From: UCB2 sp964475735
Lineage (GTDB): Bacteria; Chloroflexota; Dehalococcoidia; Tepidiformales; Tepidiformaceae
Direction of reading: 5' to 3'
NCBI GenBank assembly: GCA_964475735.1
Contig: CAYYYI010000054.1
Coordinates: 1 to 16,763 of the forward strand
DNA: 16,763 nucleotides
Both the position numbers and the translations under genes were made by a program. This document shows positions 1 through 6,207 of this stretch, piece by piece (position 1 is the stretch's first letter; every line of letters begins with the position of its first letter). Under the pieces are notes generated by a model. That model had not been told where the DNA came from. It saw only the letters and a program-made list of their open reading frames with translations, and searched no databases.

Positions 1-59
1 GCGGCGAGGATGAGCGCGCACTGGCGGGCGCGGGATTTGCCGTGGAGAGCGAGTGTCAT
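1..59 (-). CDS. 5' end of a leftward gene, product unknown (partial)
   Basis: Reading leftward from an ATG at 59-57, the frame stays open to the window edge and gives about 20 residues, starting MTLALHGKSRARQCALILAA. A short basic stretch (GKSRAR) followed by a hydrophobic run (CALILAA) looks like the start of a signal peptide or a first membrane segment, so the product may be exported or membrane-bound. An AGGA lies 12 bases before the ATG, a weak and rather distant ribosome site. The gene would be served by the promoter at 428-456 through a long leader. Too little is visible to name a family. Confidence 0.45.
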   Translation of the reverse strand, partial: MTLALHGKSRARQCALILA

Positions 60-420
60 GAGGTCACACCGTCCTGGCGAGGGTGGGGGAACCCCACCCC
101 GGGCCGGTGGCGCCCGGTTGCGGCGCCGCTCACCGGGAAGGCCGGGCTGCCGCAACGCCGGGGGCGCGCGGCAGTGTTTCGCACGGAGGCGGTGACGTGC
201 CGGTGAATGGCGTCCTGTCCGGGCTGGAGGCGGCGTTCCTCGCGCGCCTGCCCCGGCGTCTCCGCACCTGGCCCGCTTCGCCCCGCTGGAGCCGGGGGCG
301 CCGGCTGGTGCCCGTATTACCTCCCCAGAAGGAGGGCAACCCGTGCCGCCGCGCCAGGCAGGCGGCTTCAGCGTTCGTTCGTCGCCCGCCGCGACTCCCA
401 GAGCGGGCGAGAGTGAACGC
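60..420 (-). promoter_or_regulatory. Long GC-rich 5' leader, possible structured RNA
   Basis: About 360 bases lie between the promoter at 428-456 and the ATG at 59, with no convincing coding frame on either strand. Several perfect inverted repeats are visible. They include 81-99 (8-bp stem GGGTGGGG/CCCCACCC with a 3-base loop, about 20 bases before the start codon), 147-153 with 168-174 (CTGCCGC/GCGGCAG), 291-305 (GCCGG/CCGGC) and 320-335 (CCTCC/GGAGG). A long structured leader before a signal-peptide-like start is typical of riboswitch or attenuation control, but I could not match a known riboswitch consensus (cobalamin, c-di-AMP, c-di-GMP, TPP, SAM, FMN, ZTP). The base composition alone favours chance stems, so this is a candidate only. 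Confidence 0.35.
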
Positions 421-427
421 GGCGCGA

Positions 428-456
428 ACAATAACGGTTGCTCGTCAGTATTTCAA
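428..456 (-). promoter_or_regulatory. Sigma70-type promoter reading leftward
   Basis: On the minus strand there is a -35 hexamer TTGAAA (456-451), a spacer of exactly 17 bases and a -10 hexamer TATTGT (433-428). This AT-rich patch stands out in very GC-rich DNA. Transcription would start near 420 and run into the partial gene at 59. Confidence 0.55.
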
Positions 457-508
457 CAGACAGGCGAAAAGAAAGTTGTGTTGCGACGGGGCTTCCCGGG
501 CGTCGGCG

Positions 509-524
509 AGCGGCTCTCGCCGCT
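509..524 (-). terminator. Hairpin at the end of the hicB-like gene
   Basis: A perfect 6-bp stem AGCGGC/GCCGCT encloses a loop that reads GAGA (GNRA type) on the minus strand. It begins within the stop codon of the leftward HicB-like gene. There is no immediate T-run; a T-rich stretch comes about 40 bases later. It may end the lipid kinase-HicB transcript and separate it from the promoter at 428-456. Confidence 0.35.
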
Positions 525-738
525 ACGGCGCCGCTTCGACGTAATCAGCGACGGTCGTGGGCTCGGGGATGGGGATGCCGTCTTCCCGCATGCCGGCAAG
601 GTGAAAGCCGATGGCTTCGCTGATCTGCCGTTCGGCTTCCGCAATGGTGCGGCCGGTGGCAATGCATCCGGGCAGGTCCGGCACGTAGGCCGAGTAGTTC
701 CGGCCCGCTTTCTCGATAACGACTGCGTAGCGTTTCAA
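523..738 (-). CDS. hicB: HicB-like antitoxin-type protein, solitary
   Basis: This 71-residue protein starts at a TTG (738-736), preceded by AGGAGGG with nine bases of spacing, which decides the start. It has the HicB_like fold signature: an alternating strand with AYVPDLPGC around residues 18-26, then a helix GRTIAEAERQISEAIGFHL, and an end around PIPEPTTVADYVEAAP. It lacks the C-terminal DNA-binding helix-turn-helix or ribbon-helix-helix of full HicB antitoxins. No HicA toxin (a roughly 60-residue dsRBD-like protein) is visible on either side. The gene sits 20 bases after the lipid kinase stop and is probably co-transcribed with it. Orphan short HicB-like proteins of this kind are common and their role is not established; calling it an active antitoxin would be unsafe. 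Confidence 0.85.
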   Translation of the reverse strand: MKRYAVVIEKAGRNYSAYVPDLPGCIATGRTIAEAERQISEAIGFHLAGMREDGIPIPEPTTVADYVEAAP

Positions 739-758
739 GTTCGCCGTCCCTCCTTCCT

Positions 759-1715
759 CTATCGTGCCATGGCCGCGCTCCCCGCCTGAGCGGGCGCGAG
801 GAAGCGGATTGCGCCTGGGAGGATCTCCACGCGGGCGGGCAGGTAGCCGCCGGGCTCGCCGTCCATGTCGAGATAGCTCTTCTTCGGCGACGTGAGATTG
901 ATGGCGCGCGCGGGGTGGTGGTCGATGCCTTCCGTGCCGAGGTGAGTGCCGCCCTGCTGCATATCGCGCACGGCTTTGATCACCGCGCGACGCCCGAGCG
1001 GGCCCCAGCGGATGACGTCGAAGAGCCCATCGTCGGGGGCCGCGCCGGGGACGGCCACCATGTCGCCGCCCCAGAGCTCCATGTTGTGGATGGAGATGGA
1101 GTTGTAGCGGCCGGGGAAGGGAGCGCCGTCGATGCTCACGTCGAAGTCGCGGTTCATGGGGCCGAGCATCTTCGCGAAGGTGGTGATGATGTAGGGCGCG
1201 GTGTCGCCCAGGAGCTTGAGGAAGCGCGGGGTCGACTTCGACACCTCGGGGATCCAGCCGGCGCTCATCTCGAGCAGGAAGTAGCGGGTGAGGGGAGCGC
1301 CGAATTCGTCGTGGGAGGCGACGCGGCCGACGTCGAGCGGCCGCTCGTGGCCATCGGCAATGGCGCGGATGGCCTTCACAGGGTCGGCGATGTGCAGGCA
1401 CTTGCCGACGTCCTTGCCCGTTCCCATCGCAATCGTTCCGATGCGCACCTGGCCCGCGAGGCCGGCGTCGAGCACGGCGCTGACGACCTCGTTCAGGGTG
1501 CCGTCGCCGCCGACAGCGATCAGCGTTCTGCGCCCTTCAGCGAGGGCGGCCGAGGCGAGGCCGTAGCCGTGGCCGCGGTACTCGGTGAACACGGCCTCTG
1601 GTTCGAAGCCGCCACGCACAATGGCGCGTTGCAGGGCGGGCCAGCGCTTCTTCGTGCGGCCGCCGCCGGACATGGGGTTGACGATGAAGAAGGGCGTTGC
1701 CGGGCCGGTTTCCAT
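759..1715 (-). CDS. Diacylglycerol/sphingosine kinase-family lipid kinase (YegS/DgkB-like)
   Basis: The 318-residue protein begins with the family N-terminus FFIVNPMSGGGR (residues 9-20) and carries the nucleotide-binding loop GGDGTLNEV (69-77), diagnostic of the DAGK catalytic domain. The DVGRV...YFLLEMSAG region and the C-terminal beta domain follow, ending in residues like VEILPGAIRFLAP. Length fits the family (about 290-320). Such enzymes phosphorylate diacylglycerol or related lipids at the inner face of the membrane, recycling lipid by-products of envelope synthesis; the true substrate cannot be read from sequence. No strong ribosome site sits close to the ATG (a GGAG lies about 17 bases upstream). 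It lies downstream of a strong hairpin (1751-1781), so it probably has its own promoter. Confidence 0.92.
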   Translation of the reverse strand: METGPATPFFIVNPMSGGGRTKKRWPALQRAIVRGGFEPEAVFTEYRGHGYGLASAALAEGRRTLIAVGGDGTLNEVVSAVLDAGLAGQVRIGTIAMGTGKDVGKCLHIADPVKAIRAIADGHERPLDVGRVASHDEFGAPLTRYFLLEMSAGWIPEVSKSTPRFLKLLGDTAPYIITTFAKMLGPMNRDFDVSIDGAPFPGRYNSISIHNMELWGGDMVAVPGAAPDDGLFDVIRWGPLGRRAVIKAVRDMQQGGTHLGTEGIDHHPARAINLTSPKKSYLDMDGEPGGYLPARVEILPGAIRFLAPAQAGSAAMAR

Positions 1716-1750
1716 GGCGGGAACTTACCGCTCCGCGAGGCAACGGGGAA

Positions 1751-1781
1751 CCGGCGGCGCCCACCAGGAAGGCGCCGCCGG
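1751..1781 (-). terminator. Strong hairpin after the left-arm haem protein gene
   Basis: A perfect 11-bp inverted repeat, CCGGCGGCGCC (1751-1761) and GGCGCCGCCGG (1771-1781), encloses a 9-base loop. It lies 10 bases beyond the TAA of the leftward gene at 1792-2484. No real T-run follows, as is common in GC-rich genomes. It probably ends the leftward operon; the perfect symmetry means it could act in both directions, but nothing rightward ends here. Confidence 0.6.
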
Positions 1782-1791
1782 CGGCCCCTGC

Positions 1792-2484
1792 TTAGTCGGA
1801 GGCCGCTCGCGAGGCGAGCCTCCGAGATGCGCGATTCCCGTCGCCAGCCTGCGGAGGAGGGTTAGAAGCCGGGGCCCGGGAATCGCTCCTGGAGCCGATG
1901 CGGTACGTCAGCAGCCCTGCGACGACCGCGGCGGAGAAGACGTAGATGGCGTTCACAAAGGGGACGAAGGTGTCGGTGCCCTGTGCGTAGCCGTGGGCGA
2001 GCGCCAGCAGCCAGCTGGCGAAAGAGACGTAGTGGAGCCGCCTCCAGGTGCGCTGGCCAACCCGTCTTCGAAGCCAGAAGCTGGCCGTGATGGCTACGAG
2101 CGACCACGCCGCGAGCACGCCGATGGCGTTCAGCAGCGGCTCGCTGTCGGAGGCGAATGGCACGAGGATTTCGGCCGGGCTGAAGCCGAGGTAGGTGTCG
2201 AACAGGAGGATGCCGGCGTGCACCCCCACCATGCTCAGCGTGAGGATGCTGATGAACTGGTGGAGGTCGAAGGCCAACGCGCGCGGCAGCAGCGGGCGCG
2301 CTGGCCTGATGCTGAGCAGCAGCCCCAGCACCACCGAGAGCGTGAGAAGCACGTAAGCCACAAGGCCCGAGGAGCGGCTGATGTACCAGGGCGCGTGGCC
2401 GAAGTCGGCGCCCTTCAACATGAGCGTGGAAACGAGGGCGCCAATGAAGGCGGCGAAGGCGCCGGTCGAGCGGTCGCGGTTCAT
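1792..2484 (-). CDS. Ferric-reductase-like transmembrane haem protein (left arm)
   Basis: This 230-residue protein has about six membrane segments (near 8-28, 38-58, 74-95, 117-136, 152-168 and 174-194). Four histidines, H75 and H89 in one segment pair and H151 and H164 in another, are spaced like the bis-haem ligands of the ferric reductase/YedZ-MsrQ/NOX transmembrane domain. There is no C-terminal FAD/NAD-binding domain, so electrons must come from a partner or from quinol. The tail after residue 198 is polar and basic. Its start overlaps the preceding gene by four bases (ATGA). It is a clear paralogue of 7513-8178, sharing WY.SR..GL.AY, ILVPFAS, SFWLR and the HG...GTDT end. Likely role: electron transfer across the membrane, acceptor unknown (metal or extracytoplasmic flavin). 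Confidence 0.85.
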   Translation of the reverse strand: MNRDRSTGAFAAFIGALVSTLMLKGADFGHAPWYISRSSGLVAYVLLTLSVVLGLLLSIRPARPLLPRALAFDLHQFISILTLSMVGVHAGILLFDTYLGFSPAEILVPFASDSEPLLNAIGVLAAWSLVAITASFWLRRRVGQRTWRRLHYVSFASWLLALAHGYAQGTDTFVPFVNAIYVFSAAVVAGLLTYRIGSRSDSRAPASNPPPQAGDGNRASRRLASRAASD

Positions 2485-2750
2485 GAGCCTCGCGTCCTCC
2501 GGGCCGTGGTGGCCTGCGTGATCGCGCGAGGCGTGGCCGTGGGCGTGGTAGTCGCGGCGGGCGCTCCGGAGCGGGCCGCCGCCGGCGTGGCCGGGGCCGG
2601 CGTCGTCGCGGGAAGGGCGGGTTCTGCCGCGGCCGTCCCTTCGGGCTCGGCGAAGGTCTGGGAGCCGTCGAAGTAGGCCCAGCCCCAGACCACCGCCGCC
2701 GCCGAAGCGGCGGCGATCGCGGCCTTCAGGCGGGTGTAGTTCGCTGCCAT
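2481..2750 (-). CDS. Small membrane-anchored Ala/Pro/Thr-rich protein (left arm)
   Basis: This 89-residue protein has one hydrophobic segment (about residues 8-26), then an aromatic patch WGWAYFDGSQTF, then a low-complexity Ala/Pro/Thr tail ending in a basic cluster (ARRTRGS). No known domain is recognisable. It lies between the acidic His-rich gene and the haem protein gene, starting directly after the upstream TAG (TAGATG) and overlapping the downstream ATG by four bases, which suggests translational coupling. The second module has a larger protein of the same build in the same position (6846-7511). It may be a periplasmic-side anchor or linker for the haem protein. The DGSQT stretch is not a convincing flavinylation site. 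Confidence 0.75.
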   Translation of the reverse strand: MAANYTRLKAAIAAASAAAVVWGWAYFDGSQTFAEPEGTAAAEPALPATTPAPATPAAARSGAPAATTTPTATPRAITQATTARRTRGS

Positions 2751-3137
2751 CTAGTCGTCGTCCTCGTGGTGGTCATCATGGTCGCCGTCTTCGTGTTCCC
2801 CATCGTCGTTGTGGCCGCGGTCATCGTGGCCGGGAGCCCGGCGGTCACCAACAAGAATGGACAACGGCGTGTGTTTCGTGCCGTCACGGGCCTCCCGCTC
2901 CTCATGCTCGTCATCGTCATGCTCGTCGTCGACGCCGTCCTCGTGTTCTTCCCACTCGTCATCGTCGCCGTGTTCTTCCCACTCGTCGCTTTCTTCGCCG
3001 CCGAATGCAGTGGCGGCCTGCGACCAGATGGAGGCCGGGCTGAGCGACGAACCGAACGAAGGGTCCGCCACGAGCGTGCCGCCCACCACAACGCCGGCGA
3101 ACGCCGCTGCGGAGAGGATTGCGAGCCGTGTGTCCAT
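2751..3137 (-). CDS. Secreted or membrane-anchored Asp/Glu/His-rich protein (left arm)
   Basis: The 128-residue product has an N-terminal hydrophobic segment (residues 4-24), a short Ser-rich spacer, and then two acidic His-rich blocks (about 48-86 and 100-128) with eleven histidines among Asp and Glu. Block one contains two tandem nine-residue repeats (DEWEEHGDD, DEWEEHEDG) and DDEHDDDEHEE at 71-80. Such compositions bind divalent or trivalent cations, but which metal cannot be inferred. A GAGG eight bases before the ATG supports the start. The same DDEHDD motif occurs in the ectodomain of the divergently encoded histidine kinase. First gene of the leftward trio, read from the shared regulatory region 3138-3263. 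No family name recognised. Confidence 0.8.
   Translation of the reverse strand: MDTRLAILSAAAFAGVVVGGTLVADPSFGSSLSPASIWSQAATAFGGEESDEWEEHGDDDEWEEHEDGVDDEHDDDEHEEREARDGTKHTPLSILVGDRRAPGHDDRGHNDDGEHEDGDHDDHHEDDD
2942..2987 (-). repeat. 19-bp direct repeat, 27-bp period, inside the acidic His gene
   Basis: CGTGTTCTTCCCACTCGTC occurs at 2942-2960 and again, identically, at 2969-2987. The 27-bp period equals nine codons and encodes the tandem DEWEEH repeats. Identity at the DNA level suggests recent duplication by slippage. Confidence 0.85.
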
Positions 3138-3217
3138 GCCATGCGCCTCGTTGCTGTTGGATGTCGAGGTTCAGAATGGGGCGCGGTCTTTGGCGGACGA
3201 TGAAGCGAAGGTTCGAG

Positions 3218-3239
3218 TTCTCTAATCTTTCTCTCATTT
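3218..3239. promoter_or_regulatory. 11-bp direct repeat, candidate response-regulator box
   Basis: TTCTCTAATCT (3218-3228) is followed at once by TTCTCTCATTT (3229-3239), matching at 9 of 11 positions. It is an AT/pyrimidine-rich island in the 126-base divergent region between the acidic His gene and the response regulator gene. OmpR/PhoB-family regulators bind head-to-tail half sites at 10-11 bp spacing, so this is a plausible autoregulatory operator for both arms. I saw no convincing -35/-10 pair beside it. Confidence 0.5.
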
Positions 3240-3263
3240 CCGCGCCATGCCGGACCCTGCACA

Positions 3264-3950
3264 ATGGAGGGGATGCATGTACTTCTGGTGGAAGACGAAA
3301 CGCGCCTCGCCGGGGCGGTGCGGCGGGTACTCGAAGAGGAAGGACACGTTGTCGACTGGGTCGCCGATGGCGCGGACGCGCTCACCCAGGCGCTCACCGA
3401 GGAGTACGACATAATTGTCCTCGACGTGATGCTGCCGGGACTCGATGGATGCGAGGTAGCCCGGAGGCTGCGAGCGAAGTCGAACACCGTCCCCATCCTC
3501 ATGCTCACGGCGCGCGATTCGGTGCAGGACCGCGTGCGGGGCCTCGATGCGGGCGCGGATGACTACCTGGTGAAGCCGTTCGCGCTGGCCGAGCTGCTGG
3601 CCCGCATCAGGGCGCTCACGCGCCGCGCGCAGATGCCCTCGGGTGACCCGCTCTGGCTGCGCGCCGGCGACCTTGAGCTTGACCTCCGGGCTCGCGAGGC
3701 GATCCGCGCGGGCCGCCGCATCGAACTGACCTCTCGTGAATTCGCCCTGCTTGAGGTGCTGATGCGGCATGCCGGGCAGGTCCTCTCGCGCTCGCAACTG
3801 CTCGATCGCGTGTGGAGCTACGACATGCTCACCGAATCGAACGTCGTCGACATTTACATCCACTACCTGCGCAACAAGGTCGACCGTGGCTTTGAGACGA
3901 AGCTCATCCGGACCGTGCGGGGCGTGGGCTACGCCCTCAGGACAGGTTGA
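3264..3950 (+). CDS. OmpR/PhoB-family response regulator
   Basis: The 228-residue regulator has a receiver domain with acidic pocket E10/D11, phosphoacceptor D54 (VLDVMLPGLDG), T82 and K104 (LVKPF), then a winged-helix DNA-binding domain (about 125-226) with ELTSREFALLEVLM and the recognition region ESNVVDIYIHYLRNKVD, ending RTVRGVGYALRTG. Two starts are possible: ATG at 3264 (no ribosome site) or ATG at 3273 (giving MHVLLVEDE), where GGAGGGG directly abuts the codon; the second gives the more typical N-terminus. It overlaps the histidine kinase start by one base (TGATG). It probably controls both arms of the locus through the repeat at 3218-3239 (inference). Confidence 0.95.
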   Translation: MEGMHVLLVEDETRLAGAVRRVLEEEGHVVDWVADGADALTQALTEEYDIIVLDVMLPGLDGCEVARRLRAKSNTVPILMLTARDSVQDRVRGLDAGADDYLVKPFALAELLARIRALTRRAQMPSGDPLWLRAGDLELDLRAREAIRAGRRIELTSREFALLEVLMRHAGQVLSRSQLLDRVWSYDMLTESNVVDIYIHYLRNKVDRGFETKLIRTVRGVGYALRTG

Positions 3951-5242
3951 TGTTTCAGCGCGCCCGGCTGCAGCTAACCGCGTGGTACGCATGCGTGTTC
4001 GCGGTCATCCTGCTGGTCATCGGCACGCTTGCCTACGTAACCATTCGCCGCGACCTGGACGATGAGATTGACGCCTCACTCGAATCGGCTATGCGCGGCG
4101 TCGAGCTGGGGACCATCCAGCTTGACCCGCGCTGGCAACTCATCCCCATCCCGAAGGGACGGGGCGACGACGAGCACGACGATGAGGAACACGAAGGGGA
4201 GGAGCGCCCTTCGCCCACGTTTTCCAGCGATGTGTTCTACCTTGCGACCTCGGGCGGGAGCGTCGTCGCCAATCCGAAGCGGGTGAACCTCGATGGGGTG
4301 GACCTGGAAGCCCTGGAAGAGAGCGCGGCCGATGGAAGCGGTTTCACCGACGTCTCAGGTGAGTACCACCGCTTCCGCATCCTGAGCCGGCCGGGCCCGG
4401 AGGGCGTGTACATCCACGTTGGGCGCGCCCTCGAGGCCCGCGACAGGCAGCTTCGGACCCTGGCGATCGTGCTCGGCGTTGGCGGGCTGACGGGCCTCAC
4501 GCTTTCGACCGCGGGCGGATTCTGGCTGGCCGGGCGCACGCTTTCGCCAATCCGGCGCTCACTGGAGACGCAGCGGCGCTTTGTCTCTGATGCTTCGCAC
4601 GAACTGCGCACGCCAATCGCTACCGTGAAGGCGAACAACGAGCTCCTCTTGCGGCACCCCGAACAGACGGTGGGGGCGAACCTCGACCAGGTCGAAGCTA
4701 TCGCGACGGAGACGGATCACATGGCGCGATTGGTGAGCGACCTGCTCACGCTCGCTCGAGCCGACGAAGGACAGCTGGAGGTCGCGAAGGAGCGCGTTGA
4801 CCTCGCCGAGGTCGTGGCCGAGCTTGTGCGGGACATCCAGCCGCTTGCCGAGTCGCGGGGAGTGGCGCTCGAAGCCGAAGCCGGCCCGGCGCCCGTCGAA
4901 GCAGACCGGGCCCGCTTGCGCCAGCTCGCCATGATCCTCGTCGACAACGCGGTGAAGTACACGCCCGCCGGCGGCCGCGTGACGGTCCGCAGCCGGAAGG
5001 TGGGAAAGCGGGTGGAGCTCGTGGTCGCAGACACCGGCCCCGGCATCGCCCCCGAGCACCACGCGCGCATCTTCGACCGCTTCTACCGCGTGGACACGGC
5101 GCGGGCGCGCAGGGATGGTGGCACCGGGCTCGGCCTGCCCATCGCCCGGTGGATCGCGGAGGTGCATGGCGGGCAGATCCAGGTCGACTCGGCCCCGGGC
5201 CGGGGCGCTACCTTCACGGTCAGGCTGCCGGCCGCTTCGTGA
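3950..5242 (+). CDS. Sensor histidine kinase with acidic His motif in the ectodomain
   Basis: The 430-residue kinase has TM1 at about 12-32, an extracytoplasmic sensor region to about 168, TM2 at 169-194, a short HAMP-like linker, the phosphoacceptor H217 in FVSDASHELRTP, then an N box (VDNAVKYTPAGG), G1 (DTGPGIA), F box (FDRFYRV) and G2 (GGTGLGLPIA). The sensor region contains DDEHDDEEHEGEE at 73-85, nearly the same as the motif in the secreted protein encoded at 2751-3137. This points to direct sensing of a cation, or of the acidic protein itself. The ATG overlaps the regulator stop (TGATG), and its own stop overlaps the ApbE start in the same way, so the three genes form one coupled operon. 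Confidence 0.95.
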   Translation: MFQRARLQLTAWYACVFAVILLVIGTLAYVTIRRDLDDEIDASLESAMRGVELGTIQLDPRWQLIPIPKGRGDDEHDDEEHEGEERPSPTFSSDVFYLATSGGSVVANPKRVNLDGVDLEALEESAADGSGFTDVSGEYHRFRILSRPGPEGVYIHVGRALEARDRQLRTLAIVLGVGGLTGLTLSTAGGFWLAGRTLSPIRRSLETQRRFVSDASHELRTPIATVKANNELLLRHPEQTVGANLDQVEAIATETDHMARLVSDLLTLARADEGQLEVAKERVDLAEVVAELVRDIQPLAESRGVALEAEAGPAPVEADRARLRQLAMILVDNAVKYTPAGGRVTVRSRKVGKRVELVVADTGPGIAPEHHARIFDRFYRVDTARARRDGGTGLGLPIARWIAEVHGGQIQVDSAPGRGATFTVRLPAAS

Positions 5243-6102
5243 TGCAACACACGGACCACTTCCGCGCGATGGACACGGATATCGATGTGATCATCGAGGC
5301 GGATTTGCGCCCGCTGGCGGCCTTTCTTTCGATTCGCGCGCTCTTCGAGCAGCAGGAGGAAAGGTTCTCGCGATTCAGGCCGGCGAGCATGCTCTTGCGG
5401 CTCAACGGCGGCGAGGCTATCCGCGATGCCCGCTTTGCCCGGGCCTGCCGGCTGGCGATCGAAGGGCACGAACTGTCCGGCGGGCTCTACAACCCTATGG
5501 TGCTCCCCGCGCTCACAGCCGCCGGCTATGGAGCCACTTTCAGCGAGGTTCGCGGTGGCGATCCCCGGCCAATGGAGGTTCCATCGCCGCAGGATTGCCT
5601 CGCCATCGAAGGCGATACGGTGACTCTCCGCCGGGGTGCGCTCGACCTGGGCGGCATCGTTAAGGGCTGGACGGTGGACCTGGGCGTTGAACTGCTGCAA
5701 GGCGAGTGTCCCGATGTCTTCATCAACGCCGGGGGCGACCTCCGCTGCGCGGGCGCGGAGCGGGGAGTCGATGGGTGGCTGATCGCCATCGACTCGCCGA
5801 TCGTAGGGATGCCGGACCCGTGGGAAGGGCCTGTGCGGGGGGCCGTGGCCACGTCGACGACGCTGAAGCGGCGCTGGCAGACCGGCTCCGGCAGCGTGGC
5901 CCACCACCTCATCGACCCGCGGACGGGCCTGCCCGCCGAAAGCTCCTTCGTGCAGGTGACGGCCCGGGCGCCGGAAGCGTGGCGCGCGGAGGTGTGGGCC
6001 AAGGCTGTCCTTATTGGGGGCGAGGCGGCCGCGGAGACAGCGCGGGCGCGTGGCCACCGGGTGGTGGCGATTGTCCCCGATGGCGGCGTGCGGGAGTGGT
6101 GA
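5242..6102 (+). CDS. apbE: ApbE-family FAD:protein FMN transferase
   Basis: This 286-residue protein shows the ApbE order of motifs: the MxT-like N-terminus FRAMDTDIDVII (7-18), FSRFRPASMLLRLN (42-55), DLGGIVKG (135-142), NAGGD (162-166), VATSTTLKR (202-210) and HHLIDPRTG (221-229). Family members transfer FMN from FAD to a Thr/Ser of FMN-binding-domain proteins, usually outside the cytoplasm and with Mg2+. Two points are odd. There is no signal peptide or lipobox at the chosen start. In addition, the usual AD..AT Mg-site segment reads AEVWAKAV (249-256), with Glu for Asp and Lys for Thr. The start ATG overlaps the kinase stop (TGATG); GTG at 5239 is an alternative. No FMN-binding-domain partner is encoded in the window. 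Confidence 0.9.
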   Translation: MQHTDHFRAMDTDIDVIIEADLRPLAAFLSIRALFEQQEERFSRFRPASMLLRLNGGEAIRDARFARACRLAIEGHELSGGLYNPMVLPALTAAGYGATFSEVRGGDPRPMEVPSPQDCLAIEGDTVTLRRGALDLGGIVKGWTVDLGVELLQGECPDVFINAGGDLRCAGAERGVDGWLIAIDSPIVGMPDPWEGPVRGAVATSTTLKRRWQTGSGSVAHHLIDPRTGLPAESSFVQVTARAPEAWRAEVWAKAVLIGGEAAAETARARGHRVVAIVPDGGVREW

Positions 6103-6132
6103 TGGGCGCCGGAGGCGGCCTCTAACAGATTT

Positions 6133-6156
6133 CTTTCGAAAGCCGCGACTCTTTCG
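6133..6156. other. CTTTCGAAAG palindrome and overlapping hairpin between apbE and the right-arm module
   Basis: The 105-base gap after apbE contains a 10-bp palindrome CTTTCGAAAG (6133-6142), and CGAAAG (6137-6142) can also pair with CTTTCG (6151-6156) across an 8-base loop. The two forms exclude each other. TCTTTCG is directly repeated at 6132 and 6150, 18 bp apart. It could be an operator or a weak terminator; no clear -35/-10 was found. Confidence 0.3.
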
Positions 6157-6207
6157 GGGGCCGGGGTGCGATGTGCCCTGCGACACACACCCGGAAAGGG
6201 GTCTCGA

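Noticed and set aside
309..326. Minus-strand GGTAATACGGG resembling the 16S rRNA 515 region
   Set aside because: The match is limited to about 11 bases and the flanks do not match rRNA.
60..420. Known riboswitch classes in the leader (cobalamin, ydaO/c-di-AMP, c-di-GMP, TPP, SAM-I, FMN, ZTP)
   Set aside because: The conserved core boxes of these classes were looked for by eye on both strands and not found; only scattered partial similarity.
1..522. HicA toxin partner for the HicB-like protein
   Set aside because: No frame of about 60 residues with the HicA dsRBD-like signature (G-[ST]-H..[FY]..P) was seen on either strand.
83..544. Plus-strand frames in the first 500 bases as genes
   Set aside because: Products are Arg/Pro/Gly-rich without motifs, and the region contains a minus-strand promoter and inverted repeats.
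523..1401. Reading the HicB-like frame as a 292-residue protein
   Set aside because: The upstream part is out of frame with the lipid kinase and looks like noise; the TTG at 738 has a strong ribosome site and gives the full HicB-like core.
915..1865. Long open frame on the plus strand opposite the lipid kinase
   Set aside because: It is antisense to a clear DAGK-family gene with intact motifs; its own translation has no recognisable domain and is a by-product of high GC.
2481..2750. DGSQT in the small anchor protein as an ApbE flavinylation site
   Set aside because: It lacks the conserved [S/D]GAT-type context and the surrounding FMN-binding domain; the protein is too small and low in complexity.
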